Part shown: one piece after another, positions 1 through 10,187 of the stretch | Numbering within the stretch: the stretch's first letter is position 1 | Layout: the number at the start of each line of letters is the position of its first letter | Origin: Fulvivirga ligni | GTDB lineage: Bacteria > Bacteroidota > Bacteroidia > Cytophagales > Cyclobacteriaceae | NCBI RefSeq assembly: GCF_021389935.1 | Contig: NZ_CP089979.1 | Coordinates: forward strand, 346,001 to 410,000 | DNA: 64,000 bases | Reading direction: 5' to 3' | Translations under genes and position numbers: made by a program | Notes under the pieces: model-generated | Seen by the model: only the letters and a program-made list of their open reading frames with translations | Told to the model about the DNA's origin: nothing | The model's database searches: none

Positions 1-2740
1 CGTTAAGATCAGAAGCTGTAGTGGCTATTGCAGCAAAAGAACTAGTAATATTAACTGTATAGTCTTCTACTTCACCATAGTTAAAACTACCGCAAGAAGA
101 AGGTGCAGTGTTGTATCTCATTACTACTCTCATTCTAGTACTACCTAAAGTAGCTGAAGAAGGCACAGCAATAGTTGAGGATAATGTACCGCTACTAGTA
201 GAAGAACCACTTACAACTTGTTCTCCTGAGTCTGCAAAGTCACCATCTTGGTTAAAATCTATGTACACCTTCCAGTATTCTCTGTAAGAATTTCCTGAGA
301 AAGCTGCGCTGAAGTTGATAGTGTAAGAACCACCTCTACCAAGGTTTGTACTTTGAGAAGTGAAATTACCATAACCCCCGTTTGATCCTGTACTGTTAGA
401 GATAGAACCTAATTGTACCAGATCGATCCACTCATAACTGGCGTTATTTCCAGAAGCAGTACAGTAAGTAACAGGTCCGCTACCTGTAGTTGTGAAACTA
501 GTTGTAGCTGGAGAAGAAGTATTTCCTGCTGCATCTTTTGCTCTTACAGATACAGAGTAGCTTGTAGAAGCACTTAAGCCAGTAAGATTATAAGATGTAG
601 AGCCAGTAGAACCTACTACTGAGCCATTCAAGTACACATCGTAAGCAGTAACTGCAACGTTATCAGTAGAAGCTGACCAGCTTAGTGTAGCACTAGAAGA
701 AGTTATGCTGCTAGCAGAAAGGCTTCCTGGAGTTGATGGTGGCTGAGTATCTCCAGCGCCTCCACCTTCTACACAGAATGATACCGTTTCAGAAGAACCG
801 AAGTTACCACCGCTAGCTAATACGTTTGAGCTACCATTGTCAACCAATGAATAACTACCATTTCCGTAAGAGCAGCAGATTCCGTCTCCATAAGCATCTG
901 TAATAGTGAAGTTATAGTCACCATCCGCTAAGATGAACGTTCTTGTGATTGTAGAACCGTCAGGCTCTGAACCATATGTTCCACCAGAAGCAACTGTACT
1001 GCCTCCACTATTTTTTAGAGTCCAGCTGGTTTCTTCAGGGTAGTTATCTAATACCAATGTTAAAGTAACTGTACCAGTAGCACACTCATCGGGAGTACCG
1101 CCACCGCCATACTCTGAACCAATACCTACTGCATACCAGGCATTCTGTGTAGCAATAGCTTCCGCTGAACCAGCTCCGTATAATGACTCTGCTGCTTGAA
1201 TACCATAATTTCTGGCATCAGCATAGTCAGAATTTGATGATAGATAAGCACTTTCTAATAAATAAGCGATCTCGGCAGATTTGTCGATGCCGATTCCAGT
1301 TACACTAAAGCTATCTCCATTGTCATTAGTTCCTGTTTTACCTTCAGTAAGAATATAGAACCAATGGTTAAGCACACCACTGTTAGTATGAACACCACCG
1401 TTATCAGCAGATCCAGTAGCCCAGTAAGATCCTTTATAAGTATCTGGCTGACCTTGAGAATTAGGATTTTCTAATGAACGAATAATTGCGCCAAGATCTT
1501 CACCTAAAGTCCAGGTTTGCTTTTCAGGAGCTGCATAATATTCTACGCAAGCAGCCCAGATATCACTAAAACCTTCGTTCATAGCACCAGACTCATATGA
1601 ATAATTTAAGTTGGCAGTGTAAGTACATACAGCGTGACCAATTTCATGAGCCGCCACATCTAAACTAGTAAGTGGAGAAAGGCTTGTACCATCACCATAA
1701 GTCATTCTTGATCCATCCCAGAAAGCGTTATCATTATTAGGATAGCCGTAAGCTATAAGGTTGAAGTGTACATAACTTCTGATAGCCGCTCCGGCGTTAT
1801 TGTAACTATTTCTATTGAATTTTGTAAAGAAATAGTCGTAGGTCATTTCAGCTCCCCAATGTGCATCTAAAGCAGCATTGTCTTTAGCGGAGTTATTCCA
1901 TTCGCCAGAAGTCCAGTTGTTATCATTATCTACGAAATCTACGGCATTATTATAATTAGTACCGTTGTTCATATCATAGGTTAATACACCACTTCCTCTG
2001 CTCATGTCTCTTAATCTGTATCCACCAGAAAAGCTATCTGTATGAATAGATCTGCTTCCACTATATCTTGTAGCAGCAGTTCCTACTGCATCAGCATGGT
2101 GGATGATGTCGTTCTCTCTAATAATTTCACCAGACTTAGCATCTACATAAACATAAGAGCGACTTAATGGATTAAGTGCATAAACATCAAACTTGTAAGC
2201 TAACTTTTGATCAACAATCACAAGCTCGCCTTTAGGCTTCTCGTATGCAATCATTTGAGCTTCAGATGGCTTTTCCCATAAGTAAAGCTTAGCACCTACA
2301 TGCTGCAAAGCTCTACCAAGCGCCTCTGAGTCAGATACCGATGGGGAGATATCTATTTTCTCGAAAAGCTCATATTCACCATTCATTGATTTGATGATAC
2401 CATCTTTGGAGTGAACGATGTAAACTCCATCTTCTACTTTAATACCGTCATAGAATTGTTGAAAACGAGTATGCTCTACACCAGTTTTATCAACTATGGC
2501 TTTAGCTGATCTTAACTCATGACCATCTTTTAAACCTAGTTGGTTTTGGAATACATTCTGTACCTCCGAGGTTCTCATAACCTGTTGATCAGAATTAAAA
2601 GTAAGCTGTTTGTAGATACCCTTCTTCTTGTCTTTGGTAGGTTTTAAAACTTGCCCGTTACCCTGGGAGTAGGCTGTGGCTACAGCCATAAGGATTAAAC
2701 ATAGCGACACCAACAGTCGCCTACAGTAAATGTGAGACAT
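1..2740 (-). CDS. Secreted M4 (thermolysin-like) metalloprotease, C-terminus beyond window
   Basis: Partial gene: 913 complete codons from the ATG at 2738-2740 to the left window edge. Residues 1-26 form a signal peptide. An FTP/PepSY-type propeptide follows (roughly 30-210), then the thermolysin catalytic domain with HEIGH at residues 365-369 and the third zinc ligand Glu389 in NEGFSD, 24 residues after the first His as in thermolysin. After the protease come a Cys-rich beta domain (YGDGICC), a fibronectin type III domain and a GEVED-type domain (GEVEDYTVNI) near the cut end. This architecture is typical of extracellular proteases of Bacteroidota; a type IX sorting domain would be expected just outside the window but is not seen. 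It probably digests extracellular protein. The gene stands alone, separated from gcvP by a terminator. The M4 call is secure; the substrate is unknown. Confidence 0.93.
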   Translation of the reverse strand, partial: MSHIYCRRLLVSLCLILMAVATAYSQGNGQVLKPTKDKKKGIYKQLTFNSDQQVMRTSEVQNVFQNQLGLKDGHELRSAKAIVDKTGVEHTRFQQFYDGIKVEDGVYIVHSKDGIIKSMNGEYELFEKIDISPSVSDSEALGRALQHVGAKLYLWEKPSEAQMIAYEKPKGELVIVDQKLAYKFDVYALNPLSRSYVYVDAKSGEIIRENDIIHHADAVGTAATRYSGSRSIHTDSFSGGYRLRDMSRGSGVLTYDMNNGTNYNNAVDFVDNDNNWTSGEWNNSAKDNAALDAHWGAEMTYDYFFTKFNRNSYNNAGAAIRSYVHFNLIAYGYPNNDNAFWDGSRMTYGDGTSLSPLTSLDVAAHEIGHAVCTYTANLNYSYESGAMNEGFSDIWAACVEYYAAPEKQTWTLGEDLGAIIRSLENPNSQGQPDTYKGSYWATGSADNGGVHTNSGVLNHWFYILTEGKTGTNDNGDSFSVTGIGIDKSAEIAYLLESAYLSSNSDYADARNYGIQAAESLYGAGSAEAIATQNAWYAVGIGSEYGGGGTPDECATGTVTLTLVLDNYPEETSWTLKNSGGSTVASGGTYGSEPDGSTITRTFILADGDYNFTITDAYGDGICCSYGNGSYSLVDNGSSNVLASGGNFGSSETVSFCVEGGGAGDTQPPSTPGSLSASSITSSSATLSWSASTDNVAVTAYDVYLNGSVVGSTGSTSYNLTGLSASTSYSVSVRAKDAAGNTSSPATTSFTTTGSGPVTYCTASGNNASYEWIDLVQLGSISNSTGSNGGYGNFTSQSTNLGRGGSYTINFSAAFSGNSYREYWKVYIDFNQDGDFADSGEQVVSGSSTSSGTLSSTIAVPSSATLGSTRMRVVMRYNTAPSSCGSFNYGEVEDYTVNITSSFAAIATTASDLN

Positions 2741-2928
2741 ATTGAATTGGTTTAGGTTAAAAATAATCTCACAAATATGCCAAATAAAATTTCAAATAAA
2801 AGGCAATAAACCTATAATTTAGCCGTTTTTAGGTGTTTATACTTAGAAAATAAGCAAGCAAATATGCGCTTTTCAGAATATTATTCGGATAAAAAATTTC
2901 GATTGATTTCATTTAAACCAGTTTAGCA

Positions 2929-2968
2929 TAAAAAAAGCCGGAAGATATCTCCCGGCTTAATTTTTTTA
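2929..2968 (-). terminator. Rho-independent terminator after gcvP
   Basis: A GC-rich stem (AAGCCGG paired with CCGGCTT, 2935-2941 and 2952-2958) is flanked by A-runs and T-runs on both sides. It overlaps the gcvP stop codon. It can act in both directions but serves gcvP on the minus strand. Confidence 0.8.
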
Positions 2969-5860
2969 TGCACCCAGCACCTCTGGGCTGGCATATTCTT
3001 CTAGTGGGAGGCAACTACACACCAGATTTCTATCTCCGTAAGCATTATCCACTCTACCTACGGTTGGCCAGAACTTACCATCATAAATATAAGCCAATGG
3101 ATAAGCAGCTTTCTCTCTACTATATGGTTTATCCCAGTTCGTAGCTGTAATAAGAGCAGCAGTATGAGGTGCATTTTTCAAAACATTGTTCTCCTTTTCG
3201 AAAACACCATTTTCTACTTCTTGAATCTCTTTTCTGATTTCAATCATAGCCAGACAGAATTTGTCAAGCTCTTCTTTGGTCTCACTTTCAGTTGGCTCTA
3301 TCATCATCGTTCCTGCCACTGGGAATGATACTGTAGGTGCATGGAAACCATAATCCATTAACCTTTTAGCAATATCTTCCACCTCAACCCCAAACTTCTT
3401 GAAGCCTCTGCAGTCAATGATCATCTCATGAGCACATCTACCATTTTTACCTGTATATAACACAGGATAATGACCAGAAAGCATTTCCTTGATATAGTTA
3501 GCATTAAGAATAGCTAGCTGAGTAGCCTTCTTCAACCCACCTTTACCCATTAAAGCAATGTATGCATAAGAAATGGTTAGGATACTTGCACTACCCCAAG
3601 GAGCGGCAGAAATAGGATCAATGGCTTTTTCACCACCTGTTTTTATCACAGGGTTTCCTGGCAAGAATGGCGCAAGCTGCGAAGCCACCCCGATAGGTCC
3701 CATTCCAGGTCCACCACCACCATGAGGGATACAGAAGGTTTTATGTAAATTCAGGTGACAAACATCTGCTCCAATATTAGCTGGACTAGTAAGCCCTACC
3801 TGAGCGTTCATATTAGCTCCATCCATATAAACCTGTCCGCCGTAGTTATGAATCACTTCACAGATTTCCATAATTTCTTCCTCGAACACTCCGTGAGTAG
3901 AAGGATAAGTTACCATAAGCGCAGACAGCTCATCTTTGTGCTGCTCAGCTTTAGCCTTCAAATCTTCTACATCTATATTTCCTTTCTCATCACAGTTTAC
4001 GATAACCACTTTCATACCGGCAAGAACTGCACTAGCAGGGTTAGTACCATGGGCAGAAGATGGAATTAACGTAACATTTCTTTGTGTATCACCTCTGCTT
4101 TCATGGTAAGCTCTGATCACCATAAGTCCGGCATACTCACCTTGAGCTCCACTATTTGGCTGTAATGAAACCGCAGCAAATCCTGTTATCTCGCAAAGCC
4201 AATCAGTCAGGTCTTTGAATAGTTCCTGATAACCTTCTGCCTGATCTACCGGAGCAAATGGATGTATATTTCCAAACTCTGGCCAGGTAACAGGGATCAT
4301 CTCTGTGGTAGCATTTAACTTCATGGTACAAGAACCCAATGAAATCATAGAATGCACCAATGATAAATCTTTGTTTTCTAATTTCTTGATGTATCTAAGC
4401 ATCTCATGCTCAGAATGGTGTATGTTAAAGATTGGGTGAACCAAATATTCTGTACCTCTAACCAACTCAGCAGGCCATTGCATTTCAAGGCTTTCGCTTT
4501 CTTTAGCCACATCATATGAAGAGCTATTAGAAGAAGCCGCAGCAAATACATCTAAGATGGCTCCAATATCATCTATTCTGGTAGTCTCATCAATAGAAAT
4601 ACCAATATGACCATCAAAATATCTAAAGTTGATTTCTTTTTTAAGGGCTTCCGCCTTCACTGCATCTACATTGGCAACCTTCACTTTAAGGGTGTCAAAA
4701 TAATTCGCATTTAACTGCTCAATGCCCTGTGCCTTCAACCCTCTCTCTAATAGAAGTGCTAAACCGTGGATACGCTCAGCAATTTTCTTTAATCCTTTAG
4801 GTCCGTGATAAACAGCGTACATTCCAGCCATTACCGCTAAAAGTACTTGAGCAGTACAAATGTTAGAAGTAGCTTTTTCTCTTCTGATATGCTGCTCTCT
4901 GGTCTGAAGAGCCATTCTATAACCATTATTACCCTGGCTATCAATTGACGCTCCTATTATCCTTCCTGGAATTTGTCTCTTATAAGTTTCCTTAGTTGCA
5001 AAAAAAGCAGCATGTGGACCGCCGTATCCCATAGGCACGCCAAATCTCTGGCTACTTCCCACTACTACGTCAGCTCCCATTTCACCTGGAGACTTCACAA
5101 GCAACAAGCTCATAAGATCTGCTGTCATGGCTACGAAAACATTATTTTCTTGAGCTGAAGCTATAAAAGATGTATAATCTTTTATTTCACCGTTGTTATC
5201 AGGGTTTTGTAAAAGCACTCCATATAATTCAGAATCAGTTATATCAAGCTCGTTTACATCTCCCACTACAAGCTCAATTCCTACTGGCAGAGCTCTATTT
5301 TTCATTACACTAAGTGTTTGAGGAAATACATTCTTATCCACAAAGAACTTAGCAGCTTTCTTTTTATTACCCTTTCTAGCACCAGCAAGCATGGCTACAG
5401 CCTCAGCAGCAGCAGTACCTTCATCTAGCAAAGAGGCATTAGCTAACTCCATACCGGTAAGGTCCGCTATCATGGTTTGGAAGTTAACGAGAGCTTCCAA
5501 TCGGCCCTGCGCTATTTCCGCCTGATATGGCGTATAAGCCGTGTACCAACCTGGGTTTTCTAATATGTTTCTTAAAATTACCGGAGGCACTATGCAGTTA
5601 TAATAACCTGTACCGATATAAGACTTGAAAATTTTATTCTTTTGAGCCAGTTTCTTAAAATCATCAAGAAACTTATACTCCGTTTTGGCTAAAGGTAAAT
5701 TAAGTTCATTCTTTAACCTTATTGACATAGGAATAGTCTGATCAATAAGTTCATCCAGCGACCCGGCCTTTATTAACCCAAGCATCTCTTTAATTTGCTC
5801 ATCATCAGGGCCAATATGCCTTGTTTCAAATCTTTCCAGATTATTAATTTCAAGTTTCAT
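2966..5860 (-). CDS. gcvP: Glycine dehydrogenase (decarboxylating), P-protein of the glycine cleavage system
   Basis: Full-length 964-residue P-protein. It decarboxylates glycine with pyridoxal phosphate and passes the aminomethyl group to the lipoyl arm of the H-protein, feeding one-carbon units to tetrahydrofolate. The N-terminal half begins with the family signature ETRHIGP (about residues 12-18). The C-terminal half carries the glycine-rich PLP region, with the Schiff-base lysine at Lys707 in [14 protein letters not shown]. The homodimeric single-chain form (N and C halves fused) is used here. The ATG start lies 56 bases below a good TACCTTTG promoter box. gcvT and gcvH are not in the window. 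lipA, which makes the lipoyl group needed by the H-protein, is about 2 kb away but separately transcribed. Confidence 0.98.
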   Translation of the reverse strand: MKLEINNLERFETRHIGPDDEQIKEMLGLIKAGSLDELIDQTIPMSIRLKNELNLPLAKTEYKFLDDFKKLAQKNKIFKSYIGTGYYNCIVPPVILRNILENPGWYTAYTPYQAEIAQGRLEALVNFQTMIADLTGMELANASLLDEGTAAAEAVAMLAGARKGNKKKAAKFFVDKNVFPQTLSVMKNRALPVGIELVVGDVNELDITDSELYGVLLQNPDNNGEIKDYTSFIASAQENNVFVAMTADLMSLLLVKSPGEMGADVVVGSSQRFGVPMGYGGPHAAFFATKETYKRQIPGRIIGASIDSQGNNGYRMALQTREQHIRREKATSNICTAQVLLAVMAGMYAVYHGPKGLKKIAERIHGLALLLERGLKAQGIEQLNANYFDTLKVKVANVDAVKAEALKKEINFRYFDGHIGISIDETTRIDDIGAILDVFAAASSNSSSYDVAKESESLEMQWPAELVRGTEYLVHPIFNIHHSEHEMLRYIKKLENKDLSLVHSMISLGSCTMKLNATTEMIPVTWPEFGNIHPFAPVDQAEGYQELFKDLTDWLCEITGFAAVSLQPNSGAQGEYAGLMVIRAYHESRGDTQRNVTLIPSSAHGTNPASAVLAGMKVVIVNCDEKGNIDVEDLKAKAEQHKDELSALMVTYPSTHGVFEEEIMEICEVIHNYGGQVYMDGANMNAQVGLTSPANIGADVCHLNLHKTFCIPHGGGGPGMGPIGVASQLAPFLPGNPVIKTGGEKAIDPISAAPWGSASILTISYAYIALMGKGGLKKATQLAILNANYIKEMLSGHYPVLYTGKNGRCAHEMIIDCRGFKKFGVEVEDIAKRLMDYGFHAPTVSFPVAGTMMIEPTESETKEELDKFCLAMIEIRKEIQEVENGVFEKENNVLKNAPHTAALITATNWDKPYSREKAAYPLAYIYDGKFWPTVGRVDNAYGDRNLVCSCLPLEEYASPEVLGA

Positions 5861-5916
5861 TAGTGGAATAAATTCTAGTGAAAAACACTTCCATTTTGCC
5901 TGCCAAAATGAAAGCG

Positions 5917-5924
5917 CAAAGGTA
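5917..5924 (-). promoter_or_regulatory. Bacteroidota -7 promoter box for gcvP
   Basis: On the minus strand this reads TACCTTTG, a perfect match to the Bacteroidota -7 consensus TAnnTTTG, 56 bases upstream of the gcvP ATG. I see no convincing -33 TTTG element. Confidence 0.55.
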
Positions 5925-6039
5925 GCATATATTTACAAGAAAAGTACACCCTAAAAACGCCTTAAAAATGTAATCATAATCTATAATTGCCGTTTATAAC
6001 AATTCGACATTAAAAAGAGTCTGCCGGCATATTTTTTTC

Positions 6040-6047
6040 TATTTTTG
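6040..6047 (+). promoter_or_regulatory. Candidate -7 promoter box for the M28 peptidase
   Basis: TATTTTTG matches TAnnTTTG and lies 35 bases before the ATG at 6083. The -33 element is not obvious, and the surrounding T-richness lowers confidence. Confidence 0.4.
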
Positions 6048-6082
6048 AAAGCATAGTATAATCATGATTTTATAAAAGAGAT

Positions 6083-7600
6083 ATGCGAAAGCTCAATTTA
6101 TTGCTGATTCTGTTTACAGTCAGTGTAAGCGCCATGGCGCAGGATAAGGTGGCTGAAAAATATGCAGCGACTATTACGAAGGAAGACCTTCATGAGGATT
6201 TGTCTGTTCTGGCATCCGATGCATTAGAAGGTAGAGAGACAGGGAAGAGAGGCCAAAAAATGGCTGCAGCCTTCATTAGTGCAAACTTTGAAGAGTTGGG
6301 TCTACGAGCTCCGGTAAAAAATGGCAACATGCAGAGCTACCTACAACCGGTAGAATTATACTCTTCTGTACCTGGAGACACATATGTAGAAGTGAACGGC
6401 AAGAAAAAGAAAAACTTTGAAGATGTTCTTTTCTATGGTAAAAGTGGTGCAAAGAAAATTACGTCAGCTGATATTGTTTTTGCAGGCAAAGGAAGTGCAG
6501 AAGATTTTGCAGCCGTTAAAGCAGAAGGAAAAGCTGCATTAGTATTTGTAGACAACTTAAGAAGCCCTAAACTGATGCAAAATTCAGAAGAGGCTAAAGT
6601 GTCTATGCTTTTTGTAGTGACAGACTCTACTGCTGAATCATTTCAAAACACAGCTTCTCGCTTCAAAAGATACCTTAGTGGCGGTAGACTTTCTTTAGAA
6701 AAGCCTGGCGAAGGAGGCGAAACACAAGGCATGTTCATTGTGAGTCCTCAAGTGGCTACAGAAATATTCAACACATCATTAGACAAACTTTATGCTGCAG
6801 CTGAAAAAGGGAAAAGTGGTTTAAAAAAAGTCAAAGCTGCTAAAATCAAATATCAGACTGAGCAAAAAACTAAAGAAGTAAGGTCCGAAAACGTACTAGG
6901 ATACCTTGAAGGTAGTGACAAAAAAGATGAGCTTGTAGTTATAACAGCCCACTACGATCATGAAGGTATTAAAAATGGCGAGGTTTACAATGGAGCTGAT
7001 GACGATGGCTCTGGAACTTCAGCAGTTTTAGAATTAGCTGAGGCATTTGTTAAAGCTAAAGAAGATGGTAACGGACCAAGAAGAAGCATTCTTTTCATGA
7101 CCGTAACAGGTGAAGAAAAAGGATTATTAGGCTCAAGCTATTATACCAGCCATCCTATTTTCCCACTTGAGAATACAGTGGCAGATTTAAACATTGACAT
7201 GATCGGAAGAATAGATCCTAAGCACGAGGAAAACTCTAACTATGTTTACCTGGTGGGCTCTGATCGTTTATCTACTGAACTTCACGAGATCAGCGAAAAG
7301 GTGAACGAAGTATACACAAAGTTTGATTTGGATTACACTTATAATGATGAGAATCACCCTGATCGTATTTACTACCGTTCAGATCATTGGAACTTCGCTA
7401 AGAACAACATTCCAATTATATTTTATTTCAACGGTACTCATGAAGATTATCATCAGCCTACTGATGATGTGGATAAAATCAACTTCGATCTTTTACAAAA
7501 AAGAGCTCAATTGGTTTTCCATACTGCCTGGGTTTTAGCCAACAGAGAAGATAGAATAGTAGTTGATAAGCTTCAGGATCAAAAACTAGACAAGAACTAA
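6083..7600 (+). CDS. Secreted M28 family zinc aminopeptidase
   Basis: A 505-residue exported peptidase. Residues 1-20 are a signal peptide ending AMAQ. A PA-like insert is likely in residues 70-230, and the M28 catalytic domain follows from about 270. Visible zinc ligands and catalytic residues are HYDH (His290 and Asp292), GADDDGSG, the tandem Glu in TGEEKGLLGS, NIDMIGRID, and the final His in HEDYHQPTDD. The family removes N-terminal amino acids from peptides, here probably in the periplasm or outside the cell. The gene is monocistronic, diverging from gcvP and ending at a strong terminator shared with lipA. The specific substrate cannot be read from sequence. Confidence 0.93.
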   Translation: MRKLNLLLILFTVSVSAMAQDKVAEKYAATITKEDLHEDLSVLASDALEGRETGKRGQKMAAAFISANFEELGLRAPVKNGNMQSYLQPVELYSSVPGDTYVEVNGKKKKNFEDVLFYGKSGAKKITSADIVFAGKGSAEDFAAVKAEGKAALVFVDNLRSPKLMQNSEEAKVSMLFVVTDSTAESFQNTASRFKRYLSGGRLSLEKPGEGGETQGMFIVSPQVATEIFNTSLDKLYAAAEKGKSGLKKVKAAKIKYQTEQKTKEVRSENVLGYLEGSDKKDELVVITAHYDHEGIKNGEVYNGADDDGSGTSAVLELAEAFVKAKEDGNGPRRSILFMTVTGEEKGLLGSSYYTSHPIFPLENTVADLNIDMIGRIDPKHEENSNYVYLVGSDRLSTELHEISEKVNEVYTKFDLDYTYNDENHPDRIYYRSDHWNFAKNNIPIIFYFNGTHEDYHQPTDDVDKINFDLLQKRAQLVFHTAWVLANREDRIVVDKLQDQKLDKN

Positions 7601-7618
7601 GTCAATTATTCTTTATAT

Positions 7619-7659
7619 GTAAAAAGGCCGATGATTTATCAATCATCGGCCTTTTTCAT
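7619..7659. terminator. Bidirectional terminator between M28 peptidase and lipA
   Basis: A perfect stem of about 16 bp (AAAAAGGCCGATGATT against its complement, loop TATC) has an A-run on the left and a T-run on the right, so it can stop transcription from both convergent genes. Confidence 0.92.
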
Positions 7660-7677
7660 TTTCTTATTATCCTTATA

Positions 7678-8586
7678 TTAGATAGGAACGTTCACATGTC
7701 TTTCAGCATGGTAAGAAGATCTTACCAATGGTCCTGATTCTACATATTTCAAACCTCTCTTTAAGCCTTCTTCTTTATAGGCAGCAAATTGATCAGGATG
7801 TATAAATTCAGCTACTTCAAGGTGCATTTTAGTAGGCTGTAAGTATTGGCCCAATGTTAAGATATCCAACCCATTTGCGGCAAGGTCATCCATTGCTTTG
7901 TGCACCTCATCAACAGTTTCACCTACACCAAGCATAATGCCTGATTTAGTTCTTTTACCTGCTTCTTTAGTTTTCTTTATCTGCTCTAAGCTTCTGTGAT
8001 ATTTAGCCTGAGGACGAACTCTTCTGTAAAGTCTTTCTACTGTTTCAACGTTATGCGAAACTACCTCCTGACCTCCTTCAATCATTCTATAGAGCGCAGC
8101 CCAGTTTCCTTTAACATCTGGTATAAGCGTTTCAATGGTCGTTTCAGGACTTAACGCCTTAGTCTGCACCACTGTCTGGTACCAGATTTCAGCACCTCTA
8201 TCTTTAAGCTCATCACGGTTTACTGATGTAATCACAGCATGCTTCACACCCATTAAATTAATGGCTTCAGCCACTCGCTTCGGCTCCTCCTCATCATATT
8301 CAGGTGGTCTACCTGTAGCTACTGCACAAAAAGTACAGCTTCTGGTACATACATTTCCTAGAATCATAAATGTGGCCGTACCTGCACCCCAACATTCTCC
8401 CATGTTAGGACAGCTACCACTTTCACAAATAGTATGTAATTTATGGGTATCTACCAGTTTTCTTACCTTAGCATATTCCTTACCAATGGGTAGTTTAACT
8501 CTAAGCCAATCTGGTTTACGCTTCTTTTTTCTTCTCCTGCGGATATTACTGGTAATTCTATCATAGTAAATGATACGATTGTTCAA
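7678..8586 (-). CDS. lipA: Lipoyl synthase
   Basis: Radical-SAM enzyme that inserts two sulfurs into octanoyl groups on the E2 and H proteins to make lipoate. The auxiliary cluster cysteines are Cys54, Cys59 and Cys65 ([12 protein letters not shown]). The radical-SAM triad is Cys80, Cys84 and Cys87 (CTRSCTFC). The C-terminal RSSYHA motif, whose Ser is the family's auxiliary-cluster ligand, is present. Length 302 is normal. The start is taken as TTG at 8586: the frame is closed by a TAG four codons upstream, and the next ATG is inside the cysteine motif. The N-terminus is unusually basic (about a dozen Lys/Arg between residues 10 and 24). Targets nearby include the glycine cleavage and E1-linked complexes. 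Confidence 0.96.
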   Translation of the reverse strand: MNNRIIYYDRITSNIRRRRKKKRKPDWLRVKLPIGKEYAKVRKLVDTHKLHTICESGSCPNMGECWGAGTATFMILGNVCTRSCTFCAVATGRPPEYDEEEPKRVAEAINLMGVKHAVITSVNRDELKDRGAEIWYQTVVQTKALSPETTIETLIPDVKGNWAALYRMIEGGQEVVSHNVETVERLYRRVRPQAKYHRSLEQIKKTKEAGKRTKSGIMLGVGETVDEVHKAMDDLAANGLDILTLGQYLQPTKMHLEVAEFIHPDQFAAYKEEGLKRGLKYVESGPLVRSSYHAERHVNVPI

Positions 8587-8590
8587 ATTG

Positions 8591-8598
8591 CAAAACTA
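8591..8598 (-). promoter_or_regulatory. Candidate -7 promoter box for lipA
   Basis: Minus-strand TAGTTTTG fits TAnnTTTG but ends only four bases before the inferred TTG start. If real, the mRNA would be leaderless or the true start would differ. Confidence 0.35.
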
Positions 8599-8635
8599 GG
8601 GAATAAACCTTTACGATTAGGCGAATTGTCTTCTA

Positions 8636-9361
8636 TTATCTTCTTTTTCCGTAGAAAAGAGTAATGAAGGCTGTTGGGAAAAAGTTTTTGTCATCAGCGC
8701 CATTTACCAGCTCCACTTTTCCTGCATAGGCATCTAGCAAAAAGCCTAACTCAAAACCAGTAACATGGCTTTTCTGAGAACCAAGCTCAAAGCTTAATCC
8801 TCCTTTTAGGTTAGCACCTATTCTAAAACTAGACTCGAAGATTCCCTGCATGATTCTACCAGAACTATAAATGTCATTGTCGCTCTTGTTTTTGGCAACA
8901 AACTCCTCATAGGGAGCATAAGCTAAATCATAACTATTTGATTCAAAGTAGCTAATGTAATATGGAGTAACAACACCTATGGAAGGACCAATAGCACCGA
9001 GGGCTTTAATTTCAACCCCTTGCTGAGGAGCTTTTCTAAATAAAACCAATTCACGGCCGTATTGAAGTCTTATAGCGTAGAGATAATTTAATTTTCTGGA
9101 AATGAACTGACCACCCGTATAACTGGTGACCCTTAACTCTGCAGGATGCTTCACATTCATAAGCTCTATACCATAGCTCTGGTACATTCTGTCAGAGATT
9201 CTTTTAGAACTTCTTGCTACCACACCACCTATAAGTCCGCCCGCAGTATTCTTATTTACCCCCCAAATAAACTCCGTCTCATAGTTATCTGCCTCCAGCT
9301 TTTGAGAGAAGCCTAAAACAGGTAACGACATCAAAAAAATAACCAACAGCTTTTTGCCCAT
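8636..9361 (-). CDS. Exported protein of unknown function, probably outer-membrane beta-rich
   Basis: Start chosen at the ATG at 9361 rather than the upstream TTG at 9367, giving about 241 residues with a clean signal peptide (MGKKLLVIFLMSLPVLGFSQ). The mature part alternates hydrophobic and polar residues in short strands rich in Gly, Tyr and Phe, and ends TAFITLFYGKRR, suggestive of a small outer-membrane barrel. No catalytic motif is visible and I do not recognise a named family. It lies 49 bases upstream of lipA on the same strand, but the candidate lipA promoter falls between them, so a shared transcript is uncertain. Confidence 0.75.
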   Translation of the reverse strand: MGKKLLVIFLMSLPVLGFSQKLEADNYETEFIWGVNKNTAGGLIGGVVARSSKRISDRMYQSYGIELMNVKHPAELRVTSYTGGQFISRKLNYLYAIRLQYGRELVLFRKAPQQGVEIKALGAIGPSIGVVTPYYISYFESNSYDLAYAPYEEFVAKNKSDNDIYSSGRIMQGIFESSFRIGANLKGGLSFELGSQKSHVTGFELGFLLDAYAGKVELVNGADDKNFFPTAFITLFYGKRR

Positions 9362-9445
9362 AATCAAGCAATTGAAAGTTTATATTGTATAAATTTAAGG
9401 ATTTTAATCGTATTAACGAAAATCACTCAATTATAGTTTTATTTT

Positions 9446-9853
9446 ATGACACACTCAATGACTACTGAATATTTAGGTGAACTAAGGACTACTGCAACTC
9501 ACTTAAAATCAGCAAATCAGGTAATAACAGATGCCCCTACAGACAATAATGGAAAGGGTGAAGCTTTCTCTCCGACTGACCTTGTTTCTTCCGCTTTGTG
9601 TAGCTGCATGATGACCATAATGGGCATTAAAGCAGATCAGGAAGGTGTTGATTTAAAAGGACTTATGGCCAATGTTACCAAGGTTATGAGTGCTAGCCCC
9701 AGAAAAATCAGCGAAATAAAGATTGAGTTTACACATGACAGTTTAGAGGCAACTCCGAAGCAAATTGAAGTGCTTAAAAGAGCTGCCTTAACTTGTCCTG
9801 TAGCATTAAGCTTATCCTCAGATCTAAAGCAAACTGTTACGTTTAACTTTTAG
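9446..9853 (+). CDS. OsmC/Ohr-family peroxiredoxin-like protein
   Basis: A 135-residue protein with the OsmC fold signature: Cys54 in the LVSSALCSCMMT helix and Cys117 in ALTCPVALS, the pair used by the family to reduce organic hydroperoxides. No signal peptide, so cytosolic. Its tail overlaps the convergent ytxJ gene by 11 bases. Both neighbours being thiol-redox proteins suggests a shared role in oxidative stress, but overlap on opposite strands rules out an operon. Which subgroup (OsmC, Ohr or YhfA-like) it belongs to is not decided here. Confidence 0.92.
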   Translation: MTHSMTTEYLGELRTTATHLKSANQVITDAPTDNNGKGEAFSPTDLVSSALCSCMMTIMGIKADQEGVDLKGLMANVTKVMSASPRKISEIKIEFTHDSLEATPKQIEVLKRAALTCPVALSLSSDLKQTVTFNF

Positions 9854-10184
9854 CCTTTTCTTTAAGGTCGTTATAATTAATAGACATGTGGGAGCTATCA
9901 AAGATGGCTTCCCCATTTTTTATTAAAATAGCTTGTGGAGATTCATGTGGGACATTAAAGTCACTTGCCACTTTATCTGATATACTTCTGTATTGGATCA
10001 GGTCCAGATAGTAAGGCTTTAAAATTTCATTATCAGAAGCTGACCAGGAACGCTCCACTCTATTCAGAGCCATGCTGCTGATAGAACATCTGGTGCTATG
10101 CTTAAACAATAAAACCGGCTGCGTTTTAGATTCCTCTTTTATTGCTTCTAATTGTGCTTCGTTATCAATTTTTATCCACTCCAT
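9843..10184 (-). CDS. ytxJ: Monothiol bacilliredoxin YtxJ
   Basis: A 113-residue thioredoxin-fold protein with the YtxJ signature FKHSTRCSIS: a single active-site Cys at about residue 32, where dithiol redoxins have CxxC. The family is linked to bacillithiol and is thought to remove bacillithiol from S-bacillithiolated proteins. The cis-Pro region (VPHESPQAILIKNG) is present. The gene starts three bases after the stop of the repeat-protein gene, so the two are very probably co-transcribed. bshC, the last enzyme of bacillithiol synthesis, is in the same window (26316-27866), which supports the assignment. Confidence 0.9.
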   Translation of the reverse strand: MEWIKIDNEAQLEAIKEESKTQPVLLFKHSTRCSISSMALNRVERSWSASDNEILKPYYLDLIQYRSISDKVASDFNVPHESPQAILIKNGEAIFDSSHMSINYNDLKEKAKS

Positions 10185-10187
10185 ATA

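Noticed and set aside
5861..6082. Region upstream of gcvP examined for a glycine riboswitch
   Set aside because: The region is AT-rich and short, lacks the paired aptamer core expected of the class, and contains two promoter boxes instead.
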